DNA of 64,000 nucleotides, from positions 185,064-249,063 of the forward strand of contig JBBHKE010000684.1 in assembly GCA_037447655.1 (NCBI GenBank), read 5' to 3'. Origin of the DNA: Zygnema cylindricum (lineage: Eukaryota > Streptophyta > Zygnematophyceae > Zygnematales > Zygnemataceae). Below, piece by piece: positions 47,201-57,574 of this stretch; within the stretch, counting starts at the first letter, position 1; every line of letters begins with the position of its first letter. The position numbers and the translations under genes were made by a program. Under the pieces are notes generated by a model. That model worked only from the letters and a program-made list of their open reading frames with translations. It did not search any database and had not been told where the DNA came from.

Positions 47201-50200
47201 ACTGCTAAATGAGCGTGACAGCACGAAATGCGAATAACTATTATGGAATATTCTAGGGAATCAGTCAAGAGGTGGAAGATTGAGACCATTGAAGACTGTG
47301 GTAGAGAAGATTCTAACTTATACTGTTAACACAGGCAAAGATTTGATTACTGATTTCTTTGTTTCAGCAAGGAATGAATTGTTAATGCAAAGAGTTTGAA
47401 CACTTGGTAAATTAAACAGTCCTTACTGGTTGGTGAATTGTGTGCATTTCTGGATAATATTGACGGACAGATGAAAAGAAACAGAAAAAAAGACAGGAAC
47501 GTAAATATAAGGTTGTCTGCCAAGAAGGAAGTTCAGCCAGCCAACTGGAATTTAGAAGCACCAAGAAATCAGCATTATTATTTTTTTCATTTTTCGTGTC
47601 CATTAGTATTATAATACTCTCTTTTCTAAACATTGAATTTGGACAAACTGGTAGTTAAGCTTGCTGGATACAGAGTAAAACATTAATTTTCCTTTATGAG
47701 AAAAAAAGCTCTTTCACTTGCAGAGATTCAAACAATTTCTACTATCTTTGGGATTATCGTATAACAGACCTGAATAATTGACTCGTTGATCCATGTATAA
47801 ATGTCACTAAGACCGTTTTCAAAAGAAAATTGGGCGTTGTTTGTTGCCCCCTGTGAAAAAAAATGAAAGTAAATAATAGTGTAAGTGCGTGATTGTAATC
47901 ATTCTGAAATCAAAACTGGTGACCTATGGAGGCAAGATTTTTCCATCATAGAAAAAATCAGCTATAGAAGCATTCTTTAGGTTGTTTTAAAACTTAACAT
48001 AACCGTCCATGCGTATATTTCTCAACTCCTCCCCCCATCCTCCTCCTCCCCACGCTCTTCTTTTTTTCCCTTTTTTTTGTGTTTAGTGAGCACTATGAAC
48101 CGCTTCAGCCCTTCATATTTGCAAACTTTGGTTTTTGAAGTAGAAGCTTTGTATCTTCAGAAACAGCTACACCACTAATCGTTATTACTGTTAACGTTTT
48201 ATTCGCCACTTAAAAACATATTTTCTCCGTACACACTTATCGGATTGTCAATCCAATAGTTGCAGTTGGACGGCAAGATTCTCAACTTCCTATTGTTGTT
48301 TTTGGAAAGCTTTAAGTCTCAGCAAATTTATAGGACGGCGGAAAAATAGATCTATAGGGACACGCGTCGTCACTTGAAGCAAAGTGTAGGTTTTTTGAAT
48401 GGTACCGACACCAGCATTGGAACAACGCAGCAGCGACGCAAATGGAACAAGCGCAGCAGCGGTTATTTTTGATATGGTCTGTACGGACGAACGCAGCCTG
48501 CGACACAACGGGCCAAACGCAACTGCTGATATTTTGGTACAGGAATACGCAGTTGCTGCAACAAGACAAATGCAGCTGCGCCTGTTTTTGGTATGGGACA
48601 GCGTAGCTGCTACGAAACTGCAGATATTTGAATGTGATCAGGAATTGGACTGCGCTGCTACGGTTAATATGAATCAAGTAAACAGACGAGATTCATAAGA
48701 GAATAATTAAGTGACTCGCTGACAAATGTTCTGCAACAGCCGGATGGACATACCCAGACAATTGTCACTAAGCCAGGCAACAAGTATTTGAACAAATCAC
48801 CTGTATAGGATTCTCAGTAATATTGATTGTACAGTGATAGATTAGTTTTAGCGTGATTAGGGGCACTCAGACTTTAGATTAGTTTTAGCGTGATTAGGGG
48901 CACTCGGACCTTAGTGGCAGTTTAGTTCTTTTGGACATATCTTTCAGTAACACTTATATCGGCGGTAAAGCACTATGTAGTAGGACAACTAAGTGAAGAG
49001 TATAAGACTTAGGACGTAGAACGTTTTATGTATCCGGACTTCCAGACTATGTAATCTGCAGACTGTTTTTGGGAAACTTCTGAATTTCATATCTTGGTGT
49101 ATGTTGGATCAATTGAACTGAAACATTGGGAGTTGTCAGTCTTTGTGATATTCTATACTGTGGTATAGTTTGAAGCAGTTTGTTTCATTGTGTCAGAATT
49201 GGCGAGCTGTAGAAAACAGTTGTTTAATAGGATTCTTGATAAGCTTCTGTGAGTAAGAGTATGTCTACTTCCACTACTACTGCTGACGCTCAATCTGCTC
49301 CAGTGGTCATAGAATAACACTCCATCTGCTCTAGTGGTCGCAGAATAACAGGTTATGGGCCTTTCATCAAGAATTCCTATTTTCTCGGGAGAAAAATACG
49401 CGTATTGGGCGGATATGGTGGAAACACTTCGAAAATGTTAATCTTTTGGATATTTTGGATGGTTCACTTGCGGAATCGGATCCTTCTTGGTCAAAGAAAA
49501 ATTTGAAAGCTCGGTCAATTTTGAAATTCTGTATTTCAGAAGAATTGGCTATGTCACGGATAAAAATGCGCGTATCTGGTAATCTCTCACGGCAATGTTG
49601 GGAAAAATTTTTAACGGTTGGGACTACAAAACGAGTGGCAATGCATATCGAATAAATTGAATACTAATAGATTCTATCTTATCGTGGATCTAACTCGTAT
49701 CTAACTCACGATGATTTTGAAAAGGCTAATGTTCAGGAAGAACTATTTTTGGCTGGACGGATTTGGGACTACAAATACACGAGTGGCACAATGGCATAAT
49801 ACTGTAATAAATTTCGAATACTAATAGATTCCCATGCTTGTGCAGGTGGATCTTTTCCTCTGTTTCAGCAGGCTGCTTTGCTAGTGAGGGGTCTTCCTAA
49901 TACTATGGGAGCAGCGTCTGATAGGCTGAAACAAAATGATAAAGCTAGCTGGACACTACAGTTAGCTATTAATTTGATATTAGAAGAGGAGGCAAATTCT
50001 AAAATTCTTAATGGTGAAAAACAAGTAGAGGCATTTAGCACAGAATTTGACAAAGAAGGTCAGATTAATCAGCAGATAAATCAGTTTACTCAAAATCAGA
50101 ATCAGTTTAGACAGTTTAATCAAAGAGGAAATAGACAATCTTTCAATGCTTGTTTTTATTGTTATGAAAAAGGTCATGGATATAAGTTCTATCCTAAGCT

Positions 50201-53200
50201 TAAAAAGCTAATGAAACAGGTCAGTATAGGCTTCGATGGCAGCAGAGCCAATTTCATCAAGGCTTCACGGGATCTTCACAACGAGGAAATGCACTATTCT
50301 CAGCGGCTTCATCTCATCACGACGAGTCACTTTCACTCTCTAACGAGGATGGTGATCTATTTGCTATGGCGGCAGCTATGGAGGGCGCGAAAGACAATGG
50401 ATGGATAATGGACACGGGAGCGTCGGCCCACATGTGCTGGAACAATGCAGTTTTCAAAAATCTGAAATCAACACCAGAGAAAAATATCTACTATGTATGC
50501 GGAATGAGTGTGCAAACGCGGGCTGTAGGTGATGTCTCCTTGCTAGTTGATGTAGAGGGCAAGGCAGTTGAGAGAACTCTTGATAATGTTCTATATGTCC
50601 TAGATTTTAAGAAAAAATTGTTTTCAACTTCTTTGGTAGAAAGTAAAGGGTTTGAGGTCAATCTGAAACATGGCAGGCAGGTTGTTAGCAAAAATGGGAA
50701 AATTGCAGTTACGCGAACAAGAGATGTTAGCAAAATGTATCGAATGGATATGCCCGATAATAAATAAAATGATGTTTTGTATACCGGTGCATTATCCTCA
50801 GATGAGCTGTGGCATAAAAGGTTAGGCCATATGAATTATGATAGTATGAAAAAGATGGTCAATGCTAGTAAAATAGAAGGAGTCACTTTGTCAAACCAGT
50901 CACCTAAAACGTGTGATGGATGTGCACTAGGAAAAATACAAAGATTACCGTTTCCTCAGGGGTTTGAACATAAATCTACTAAACTGTTGCAACTCATTCA
51001 TTCTGATGTTATCGGCCCTGCAAAGGTACCATCTGCCGGGGGATGAAATATATGGTTACGTTGGCGGAGAAACTACACGGTCTGCCAATTATGGAGCTCA
51101 GATCGGACAATGGCAGGGAATATACGTCAAAAGGGTTTGAAAACTTCTTACTCAAAGAAGGTAAAAGTCACCAACTAACTGTTCCATATTCTCCGGAACA
51201 AAATGGGGTCTCATAAATATTAAATAGGACTATCAAAGAAAGCTCTAAGTCCATGCTTGCGGATAAGAACGTGGATCCGAAATTCTAGGCTGAAGCATTA
51301 AATTGTGCAGTTTATATCAAAAATAGGATAGGTTCAAGATCGGTAAAAACCACTCCTTACGAAGTCTAGACGGGAAGAAAACCGGATGTCAGTTATTTCA
51401 AAGTCTTTGGAAGTAAATGCTTTATTTTGGATACATCTAATGATAGATGGAAAATGGAACCTAAGGGATTGTCGGGCATTTTGTTAGGATACGATGATCA
51501 CTCAAAAGGTTATAGAGCCTTTGTTTTTGAGAGACAGAAAATCATTGTAGCAAGGAACATTGTTGTCAAAGATGAACTAGACTCGATAGGCTTATTTAAA
51601 ATGACAGAGCAGTAGAAGTAGCAAAAGGTACAGGAATATGTCGTTTTAGATAGCATCCATAATATTGTCCCACAGATGCAAAATTCACCAGTGGTAACTT
51701 CGGAGTCAGAATATAATCGGGTTCCACAACAAGTTCGTTTCGAAGCGACCAACAGCAATCACTCCCTACTGATCGCAACCAGCGCAACAAGCGCAATGCA
51801 TCGGATCCGCCAATTTCAACCTCAGAATTTCTAGGGGGGAACAAGATCCAGTAGCCGCCAGCAAGCAACTTCTCACTTCGCCTACTCGGCAGCCTCAGGA
51901 AAGCCTCTGACCATTCGGGAAGCCTTTTCATCACCGGAGCGAAATCACTGGATCGAGGCGGCAAACGATGAAATGAAGTCATCATGGAGGCTCAAACATG
52001 GGAGCTTGTGGACCTTCCTCCGGATCGAAAATCGATCGGCAGCAAATGGGTATTCAAGGTGAAGTTAAATCCAGATAATACCATTGAACAATACAAGGCT
52101 AGACTTGTGGCAAAGGGGTATAATCAAAAGGAAGGAATTGACTTTGAAGAAACATTTTCTCCTGTTGTAAGATTTCAGACAGTTAGGACTTTGCTATCTC
52201 TAGCTGCTATATAAGATATGGAAATAAATCAGATGGACGTAAAGACGGCCTTTTTGCATGGAGAACTAGAGGAGACCATTTACATGCAGCAGCCAAAAAT
52301 GTATGTAGAACCAGGAAAAGAGCACTTAGTATGCAAATTGCTTAAATCTTTGTACGGCCTAAAACAGGCCCTGAGGCAATGGAATATAAAACTTGATGAA
52401 TTCTTAACTGGCCTAGGAGTTAAAAGGATAAGTTTTGATCACTCTGTCTATGTTTTAAAAGGTGAGGATGGAATAGTGTATATAGCGGTATACGTAGATG
52501 AATAACTTATTGTTAGTAAATCAATGGTTGAAATTAACAAAATTAAAAATGCTTTAAAATCACGGTTCAAGATGAAAGACCTCGGTGAGGCAACATATAT
52601 TTTGGGTATTCAGGGAGAGAGGGACAGGAAAAACAGATAAAAAAAATTGACTCAAAAGGAGGCTATTGGAAACATATTAGATGAATATGGAATGCGGGGG
52701 GCAAAAGGATGTGTAACACCCATGGAGTTTCGACATAAGTTAGAGGGGGAAGAAATAGAGACTGGTGTTATTGTCAGTGAAATTTTTGAGTCAGGGGAGG
52801 ATGATCCTATGACACTGTTACTTTACAGACACATAGTGGGAAGCATAATATATTTCATGAACTGTACCCATCCGGATATTGCTGCAGCAGTTGAGGTACT
52901 GAGCAGAAGTCTAGAGAATCCGAAGAGATCTGACCGTGATGCAGCAAGAAGAGTTTTAAGATACTTGGCAGGAACCAAAGACCTCAAACTCACACTAGGT
53001 GAAGGGGAAGTGAAGCTGCAAACATGGAGTGATGCAAGCTATGGCGACATGCCAAGCCGAAAATCCACCACGAGATTCAATCTGCAAATCGGGAATGGGA
53101 CTTGCTCTTGGAGCAGCAAACTTCAAAAGGTCACGGCACAATCGACGATGGAGTTAGAATATATGGCAGCGAGCTCGGACCTCAAAGAACTCCTATGGGT

Positions 53201-56200
53201 GAAATCCATGTTGGAAGAATTAGGATACATGCAGATTGGTCCACAGGTGATCTGGTGTGATAACCAGGCTGCCATTGCCATTGCTTCTAACCCGAGTCAC
53301 CACTTCAAAAGCAAGCACATGGATGTAAGATTACACTTTGTAAGGGAAAAAGTGTTCTCTAGAGTGATTAAATTATGCTATTTGCAAGATGCAAAAATGG
53401 TTGCTGATATGCTCACTAAAGCTCTTTCTCCTCCTAAGCTGAAGTATTGTAGGGACGCAGTGGGATTAAGTGAATAGCAGAATTGCTGCATTGCTATACT
53501 GTTGTGCTGCGCTAGTCCAATAACGAGGATGTAGTGGGACTAGGTGACTTGCTAAAATTGCTACGTTGCTATGCTGCGATGCTGCGCTAGTTTGAAATCG
53601 AAGCTGCGCTGGCATACTGAGTCTAAAGCTTTAGGGGAGTGTTGTTTTTGGAAAGCTTTATGTCTCAACAAATTTATAGGACGGCGGAAAAATATATCTA
53701 TAGGGATACGCGTCGTCACTTGAAGCAAAGTGTAGGTTTTTTGAATGGTACTGACACTAGCATTGGAACAACGCAGCTGCGACGCAGATGGAACAAGCAC
53801 AGCTGCGGTTATTTTTGATATAGTTTGTACGGACGAACGCAGCCTGCGACGCAACAGGCCAAACGCAACTGTTGATATTTTGGTACAGGACAACGCAGTT
53901 GCTACACAACAAGACAAATGCAGCTGCGCCAGTTTTTGGTATGGGACAGCGTAGCTGCTACGAAACTGCAGATATTTGAATGTGATCAGGAATTGGACTG
54001 CGCTGCTACGGTTGATATGAATCAAGTCAACGGACGAGATTCATAAGAGAATAATTAAGTGACTCGCTAACAGATGTTTTGCAACAGCCGGATGGACATA
54101 CCCAGACAATTGTCACTAAGCCAGGCGACAAGCATTTGAACAAATCACCTGTATAGGATTCTCAGTAATATTGATTCTACAGTGATAGATTAGTTTTAGC
54201 GTGATTAGGGGCACAGGACCTTAGTGGCTGTTTAGTTCTTTTGGACGTATCTTTCAGTAACACTTGTATCGGCGGTATAGCACTATGTAGTAAGACAACT
54301 GAGTGAAGAGTATAAGACTTAGGACGTAGAACATGAGTATAAGACTTAGGACGTAGAACATTTTATGTATCCAGACTTCGAGACTGTGTAATCTGTAGAC
54401 TGTTTTTGGGAAATTTTTGAGTTGCATATCTTGGTGTATGTTGGATCAATTGAACTGAAACTTTGGGAGTTGTCAGTCTTTGTGATATTCTATACTGTGG
54501 TATAGTTTGAAGCAGTTTGTTTCATTGTGTTATAATTGGCGAGTTGTAGAAAACAGTTGTTTAATAGAATTTTTGATAAGCTTCTGTGAGTAAGAGTATG
54601 TCTACTTCCACTACTACTGCTGACGCTCCACCTGCTCCAGTGGTCGTAGAACAACACCTATTGGCAGTTTCAGATTGGCAATCCGACAAGTGTGCAAAGA
54701 AAAAGGATGTTTTAAGTGGCGGAAAAAACTTTAACACTAATAACGATTAGCGGTGTAGTCCCTTTGGAGTTTTTAAGTCGACTGTAAGGAAACACTAAGT
54801 AATCAGAGAAGGATATATACACATATATATACATCCATATAGATAGGTAAAATAACCCAATATTCTCTACAGGATAAGCCTTTAAATAGCAGAGAATGAT
54901 TTGAAAAACTTGTACAAGCTTGCTAAGCTTGAAAACGGAAACACTTGAAAATTAAACAAGATGACTATGGTCGTCCTTTGCTAACGACTGATCGCATAAT
55001 AGAAGGAATCCAAGAAAATCACAGGTGGCTTGGGTGGAGATTCTATCTCTTAAACAATTTATCGATACCAGACAAGCTAGTCAATGGGGTTTTTAGTTTT
55101 TCTGTTGGGTCTTTACTGTGTTTTTAGGCCATGCCGTCTCGGATTTCTTTTTTTTCGCTTTTTAGAACGAAACCTCTTAAAAAAACAACAAGATGAAATA
55201 ATCTCTTTACAGCAGTGTTTGCACACCAAAATAAATATAATTTTTAAAACAAAACTCAATTTTGCGAAACTTGAAGACTTTTCAAACATAGCATTGAAAT
55301 ATTTTAGGATTAAACAATACAGAAAAGGACATATTACATGTCAAAGATTGAATATTTACCGACGGTGTCGTTGAACTGTGTGCATGAGCAATGATGTTTG
55401 CTTGCTCAGCATTGGCTTGGAGATATAAAACAATAAAATAGATAACTGAAAATGTGACATATGTCAAAAGCTGAAAGTACTTCCAAACGTGATGCCTTGC
55501 ATGAATAACTCTCAGATGCATTTCTGCAGTCATCAGGAAAAAAATTGCAACCTCAGTATAGAGTCACAATAAAACGAATCCAAAAACATTTCAATCCTAG
55601 TTAATTTTGTTCGACATGCAAAAAACTTGAACTAATTTTTTTTACAAAAAGGTTCCTCTTCCAAAACATGAGGTTCACCCCTTTTTTTAATGCTTAGGGA
55701 CTTACATAAACAACTTTTTTTCGCGGAACCAAATAAACAAATTATTCAAGGAAATATGTATCCATTTATCCCACTTTATTTACAACACATGCCAAGCAGA
55801 TTGTGAAAATTTTCCGTTCACAAAGCACAAATTCATATATGTAGTACATTATGGATTTTTGACGCATTTTTCTAATAGAGATTGAAGGCATTAAAGCATT
55901 ATATCAACACCCAGTAGAAAAACCATCATTGAACGCTACCCAGGAGAGTATCGCATTTCCTAATAGTATTAGTGTAAATTAACGGTATTATTTGGAAGAT
56001 GCTAAATGCTAATCCACTTTCAATTTTTGTGGGCTCCTCGATAAGGTTGTAGCTTCTAGTTTGAAATGTAGTGAGAAAATTCGTGATTATTTTTTGCTAT
56101 TTTATGTGACCACGGTAATACAGTAAAAGTGTAACATTTCTTTTTTCCTTTTTATGAATGGGTTTTTTATGTTTAAGAACTAAAAACCTCCATGTAGCTA

Positions 56201-57146
56201 TCGAGGACACCCAATATAGAGAGAAAAAATATCCAGTTTACTGTTGTTAATGTTACAATTACCAAGTCCTAACGACTTTATGATTTTAAGCGAGACATAA
56301 AATAGAAATACCGATACTAAAAAGGGTACTTTAGAGCTATTTAGTTGATTGGACCTGCTTGTTGGTTACTTTTCAAATAATCATATCTTTTTACGCACCT
56401 TGCAATAACTTTTCCTTTGTTTCAAAAATTTAGACAATGTATTGGAACTTCTACACAAAGATGGGAGGAGTTATTTTAACAAAACCTTCAAAGTCAATAA
56501 TGATGGTGATGGGAAAGGTATGATGATTATTTGGGTGCAACTCGAATGTCTAAAAAGAAATTGGTATACGTGTGGATGATTCCTTACATTCAAGCCTTTC
56601 TGCTTTTATGTAGACACAATTTATATGTTCTCAAGTCTACTTCTTAAAATTATAACTTTGAATTATTACCATCTTCAAAGCTGAATGAAACGTATATGCA
56701 AATATGTGACTTGGAAATGAGAAGATTTTGAAAAATAAAGTTATGAACTTCAAATACGAGTTTTAAAAACTGGGAATGACTCGGTGAATTAACAAAAACA
56801 TCAACATGGAACAGTTTCATACTCAAACAATCAATTCAGATTGTTTCTCATCCTGTTGCAATTGAACAGGACAAAAACCCATTCCATCCACTCTACAGTT
56901 TTATTTGTAGAAAACAAGGACAAATAGTTATTTTTCTAAAAACTGACATTACGCCGGGTTCTACTGTCAACAATTTTCCACAAAAAGAGAAACTGCCCAT
57001 TTTGTTACCCCACATTAAAAAGAAAGATTCCTTTCATTGTTAGAAAGTAATTCTTTTGCTTTATGGTATCTATTCACCAAACATACTCACCAACAAGCAC
57101 CTGTCGGTCCTCCATTTCAAGCGCATCAACTCCTGACAGGTCATCC
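27279..57146 (-). CDS. Polycystin (PKD2/TRPP-like) cation channel, 27 exons, 5' end missing
   Basis: Exons read in order: 57146-57091, 55523-55360, 47850-47770, 46379-46168, 45315-45114, 44863-44711, 44124-44082, 43922-43864, 43412-43367, 42375-42099, 40677-40514, 40189-40082, 39726-39568, 39188-39060, 37656-37450, 36022-35878, 35035-34970, 33748-33571, 33371-33225, 33169-32736, 31946-31761, 31419-31239, 30944-30744, 29279-29121, 28872-28780, 27798-27706, 27467-27279. All introns are GT-AG and phases match at every junction, giving about 1376 residues to the stop. Layout: S1; a loop of about 900 residues with Cys-rich modules, an LNR and the polycystin domain; S2-S6 with pore; coiled-coil tail. 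Family role: non-selective, often Ca2+-permeable, channel of cilia or endomembranes. Least certain are the 43.9-kb exon, the donor at 33571 (alternative 33577) and the donor at 33225. The N-terminus lies upstream and was not recognised. Confidence 0.85.
28398..28487. repeat. Intronic C-rich tract, G-rich on the transcript
   Basis: The plus strand is CCCCTCC/CCCCTCCC repeated more than ten times, so the polycystin pre-mRNA strand carries GGGGAGG runs that could fold into G-quadruplexes. It lies in the intron between 28780 and 27798. Long T runs (A in the transcript) stand nearby at 28542, 28683 and 28747. Confidence 0.85.
30744..31946 (-). CDS. Polycystin exons 21-23: S4, S5, pore and S6
   Basis: 31946-31761 encodes the end of S3, an S3-S4 link and the FALQGIN lead-in. 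31419-31239 encodes the S4-S5 core with [19 protein letters not shown] and [18 protein letters not shown], closely following the TRPP pattern. 30944-30744 encodes the pore helix and filter ([11 protein letters not shown], with LVGD in place of the usual LLGD-type filter) and S6 ([18 protein letters not shown]). Relative to human PKD2 the core order is unchanged. It forms the ion path. Confidence 0.9.
32736..33169 (-). CDS. Polycystin exon 20: end of polycystin domain, S2 and S3
   Basis: The largest exon (434 bp). It completes the polycystin domain ([20 protein letters not shown], then [10 protein letters not shown], matching the family's finger and strand pattern). S2 follows ([20 protein letters not shown]), then a charged link and the start of S3 ([20 protein letters not shown]). 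It ends with two bases of a Trp codon at a GTGAGT donor. Confidence 0.87.
33225..36022 (-). CDS. Polycystin exons 16-19: start of the polycystin domain
   Basis: 36022-35878 carries [20 protein letters not shown]. 35035-34970 continues with [13 protein letters not shown]. 33748-33571 has [17 protein letters not shown] and a Cys pair, then KGFERVT. 33371-33225 has [20 protein letters not shown] and [20 protein letters not shown]. The order matches the extracellular domain between S1 and S2 of TRPP channels. The donor after KGFERVT could be at 33577 or 33571, both in phase. A GA-rich tract begins just inside the intron. Confidence 0.78.
33480..33565. repeat. Intronic GA-rich tract beside a splice donor
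   Basis: Nearly pure purine on the plus strand, so CT-rich in the transcript. It starts a few bases after the donor at 33571 and fills nearly half of a 199-bp intron. Confidence 0.8.
35654..35677. repeat. Single end of the TA-type MITE family
   Basis: TAACTCTAATAACGATGGGC followed by GATG and then TA matches the terminal repeat of the MITE family. No partner end was found nearby, so this is a truncated copy. It lies in the polycystin intron between 35878 and 35035. Confidence 0.4.
37450..37656 (-). CDS. Polycystin exon 15: LNR (Lin-12/Notch repeat)
   Basis: The exon contains CSDSC, then [12 protein letters not shown] and LYDGGDC. This is the LNR signature of spaced cysteines with CN and a DGGDC end that binds Ca2+ in Notch. 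A short Cys/Pro tail follows ([12 protein letters not shown]). It joins directly in phase to the exon at 39060 upstream and 36022 downstream. In Notch, LNRs shield a cleavage site. Its role in a channel loop is not known. Confidence 0.85.
39060..40677 (-). CDS. Polycystin exons 11-14: second Cys-rich part of the loop
   Basis: Four exons in phase 1: 40677-40514 ([14 protein letters not shown], then [10 protein letters not shown]), 40189-40082 ([18 protein letters not shown]), 39726-39568 ([19 protein letters not shown] and RCSRQT) and 39188-39060 ([12 protein letters not shown], then [17 protein letters not shown]). All junctions carry one base over, a common feature of exons that can be shuffled. 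The segment is extracellular in the model. No named domain is recognised beyond Cys-containing beta-like blocks. Confidence 0.75.
41889..41945. repeat. (TTA)n and poly-T run
   Basis: A few ATT units followed by a T run of about 23, inside the 1.4-kb polycystin intron between 42099 and 40677. Confidence 0.8.
42099..44124 (-). CDS. Polycystin exons 7-10: loop linker, charged region
   Basis: Three small exons (44124-44082, 43922-43864, 43412-43367) read [14 protein letters not shown], then a Lys/Ser-rich piece, then [15 protein letters not shown]. Exon 42375-42099 encodes a helical, glycosylatable region with [20 protein letters not shown] and a HHNAST site. The donor of the 43.9-kb exon (AGG before GTCAGA) is weak, so that exon's end may differ. 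The other junctions have good consensus (GTAAGT, GTGCTT, GTGAGA). Confidence 0.65.
44711..47850 (-). CDS. Polycystin exons 3-6: first Cys-rich loop modules
   Basis: 47850-47770 encodes a short linker ([19 protein letters not shown]). 46379-46168 encodes a Cys-rich module with CGDGACDSP and [11 protein letters not shown]. 45315-45114 encodes a beta-rich block with [18 protein letters not shown]. 44863-44711 adds Cys spaced as [13 protein letters not shown] and SCTKE. Phases run 0, 0, 2, 0, 0 across the junctions. The CGDG-FGRFGC and PDGDW-APYGG blocks recur, as far as I know, in extracellular parts of algal polycystin-like proteins. Their ligand is unknown. Confidence 0.8.
48294..49350 (+). 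repeat. 5' LTR of the intronic copia element
   Basis: 1057 bp. It is longer than the 3' LTR mainly through a duplicated piece (CATCTGCTCTAGTGGTCGCAG) of its last 35 bases. It contains an ATG at 49261 opening a Ser/Thr-rich Gag start ([10 protein letters not shown]), now stopped before the primer site. The tandem duplication of GATTAGTTTTAGCGTGATTA near 48840-48890 is specific to this copy. Confidence 0.88.
49353..53477 (+). pseudogene. Broken Gag-Pol of the intronic copia element
   Basis: Fragments in copia order. Gag runs from 49353 to about 50210 with several stops and a knuckle near 50154 ([15 protein letters not shown], last Cys lost). Protease at 50366-50767 keeps DTGA. Pre-integrase at 50777-51046 keeps HKRLGH and CDGCALGK. 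At about 51047 some 30 codons of integrase are deleted and the catalytic Glu position reads as a stop. A later integrase part is at 51427-51615. Reverse transcriptase is at 51984-52505, with a stop near 52213 and the catalytic YVDD changed to YVDE followed by a stop. RNase H is at 52647-53477, with WSDASYGD and CDNQAA intact. It cannot be functional. Confidence 0.9.
53640..54656 (+). repeat. 3' LTR of the intronic copia element
   Basis: 1017 bp, starting TGTTGTTTTTGG directly after the purine tract and ending GAACAACA. Its last codons read in frame (VVVEQ) toward the position that the primer site occupies after the 5' LTR, where the 5' copy now has a stop. Confidence 0.88.
55360..57146 (-). 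CDS. Polycystin exons 1-2: N-terminal tail and S1
   Basis: Exon 57146-57091 encodes an acidic cytoplasmic piece ending EMEDRQVLV. It starts mid-codon, so earlier exons must exist. Exon 55523-55360 continues in phase with basic residues ([12 protein letters not shown]) and one hydrophobic helix ([20 protein letters not shown]), which is S1. The extracellular side follows ([12 protein letters not shown]). Donors are GTGAGT and GTAAAT. A 1.6-kb intron lies between them with no feature seen. Confidence 0.8.
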
Positions 57147-57426
57147 CTGCGATCATTAAATTGTTGAACACAAAAAGAGTTGAGAGTTAGCTTGATATTT
57201 TAGCTTTCAGCATCAAAAGGTCAAGGGAATGAATAGTGAACATCTCACTACTGAGGGCCAAAGTTTAAAAGGCTATTAGTATGTCCCAATAAGTTGCAGC
57301 TTAAAGATAAAGATGTGACTTTCTCTCTCCCTCGCATCTAAAACCAGCAAATTTACTGTGAACCATCTTTCATAAAGGCACAACGCAGTTTCCCAAAGAT
57401 CAATAGAGCAAATTAAACATACATTC

Positions 57427-57541
57427 ATGGAAGAAGATACGTTTGCTAATGCAAAAAAGAGAACCGCGATAGAACGCACAAAAAATCATCCTGAGTCAGC
57501 GGATAATAAGAGCAGTTTTTTGGCAGAGGATGAAGAAATCA
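57427..57541 (+). CDS. Possible short exon on the plus strand
   Basis: A Met-started open stretch (MEEDTFANAKKRTAIERTKN, then Glu/Asp/Ser-rich) ends at a potential donor (AAATCAG before GTCGAT) just before the pyrimidine tract. The composition looks protein-like, but it is short, no partner exon is seen, and it runs opposite to the polycystin gene. It could be a divergent gene's first exon or chance. Confidence 0.15.
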
Positions 57542-57574
57542 GGTCGATATTCCTTCTGCCTATCTACGACCCTA

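Larger units (their letters stand above)
48294..54656 (+). mobile_element. Decayed full-length Ty1/copia element (intronic)
   Basis: 5' LTR 48294-49350, 3' LTR 53640-54656, both starting TGTTG and ending AACA. A perfect 5-bp duplication CCTAT lies at 48289-48293 and 54657-54661. The primer site GGTTATGGGCC (49351) and AGGGGAG before the 3' LTR are in place. It is antisense to the polycystin gene, which lets it sit in an intron with its own polyadenylation signals unread. The LTRs differ more than those of element 1, so it is older. All protein regions are broken. Confidence 0.92.
48170..54755. mobile_element. Foldback MITE in an intron, split by a copia insertion
   Basis: The left arm (48170 to about 48262, starting CACCACTAATCGTTATTA) and right arm (about 54663-54755, complement starting CACCGCTAATCGTTATTA) are inverted repeats of about 90 bp, roughly 80% alike by eye, with TA outside both. 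Removing the copia element and one target duplication leaves about 218 bp, almost all stem. It sits in the polycystin intron between 55360 and 47850. It would form a long hairpin in RNA or single-stranded DNA. Confidence 0.75.
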
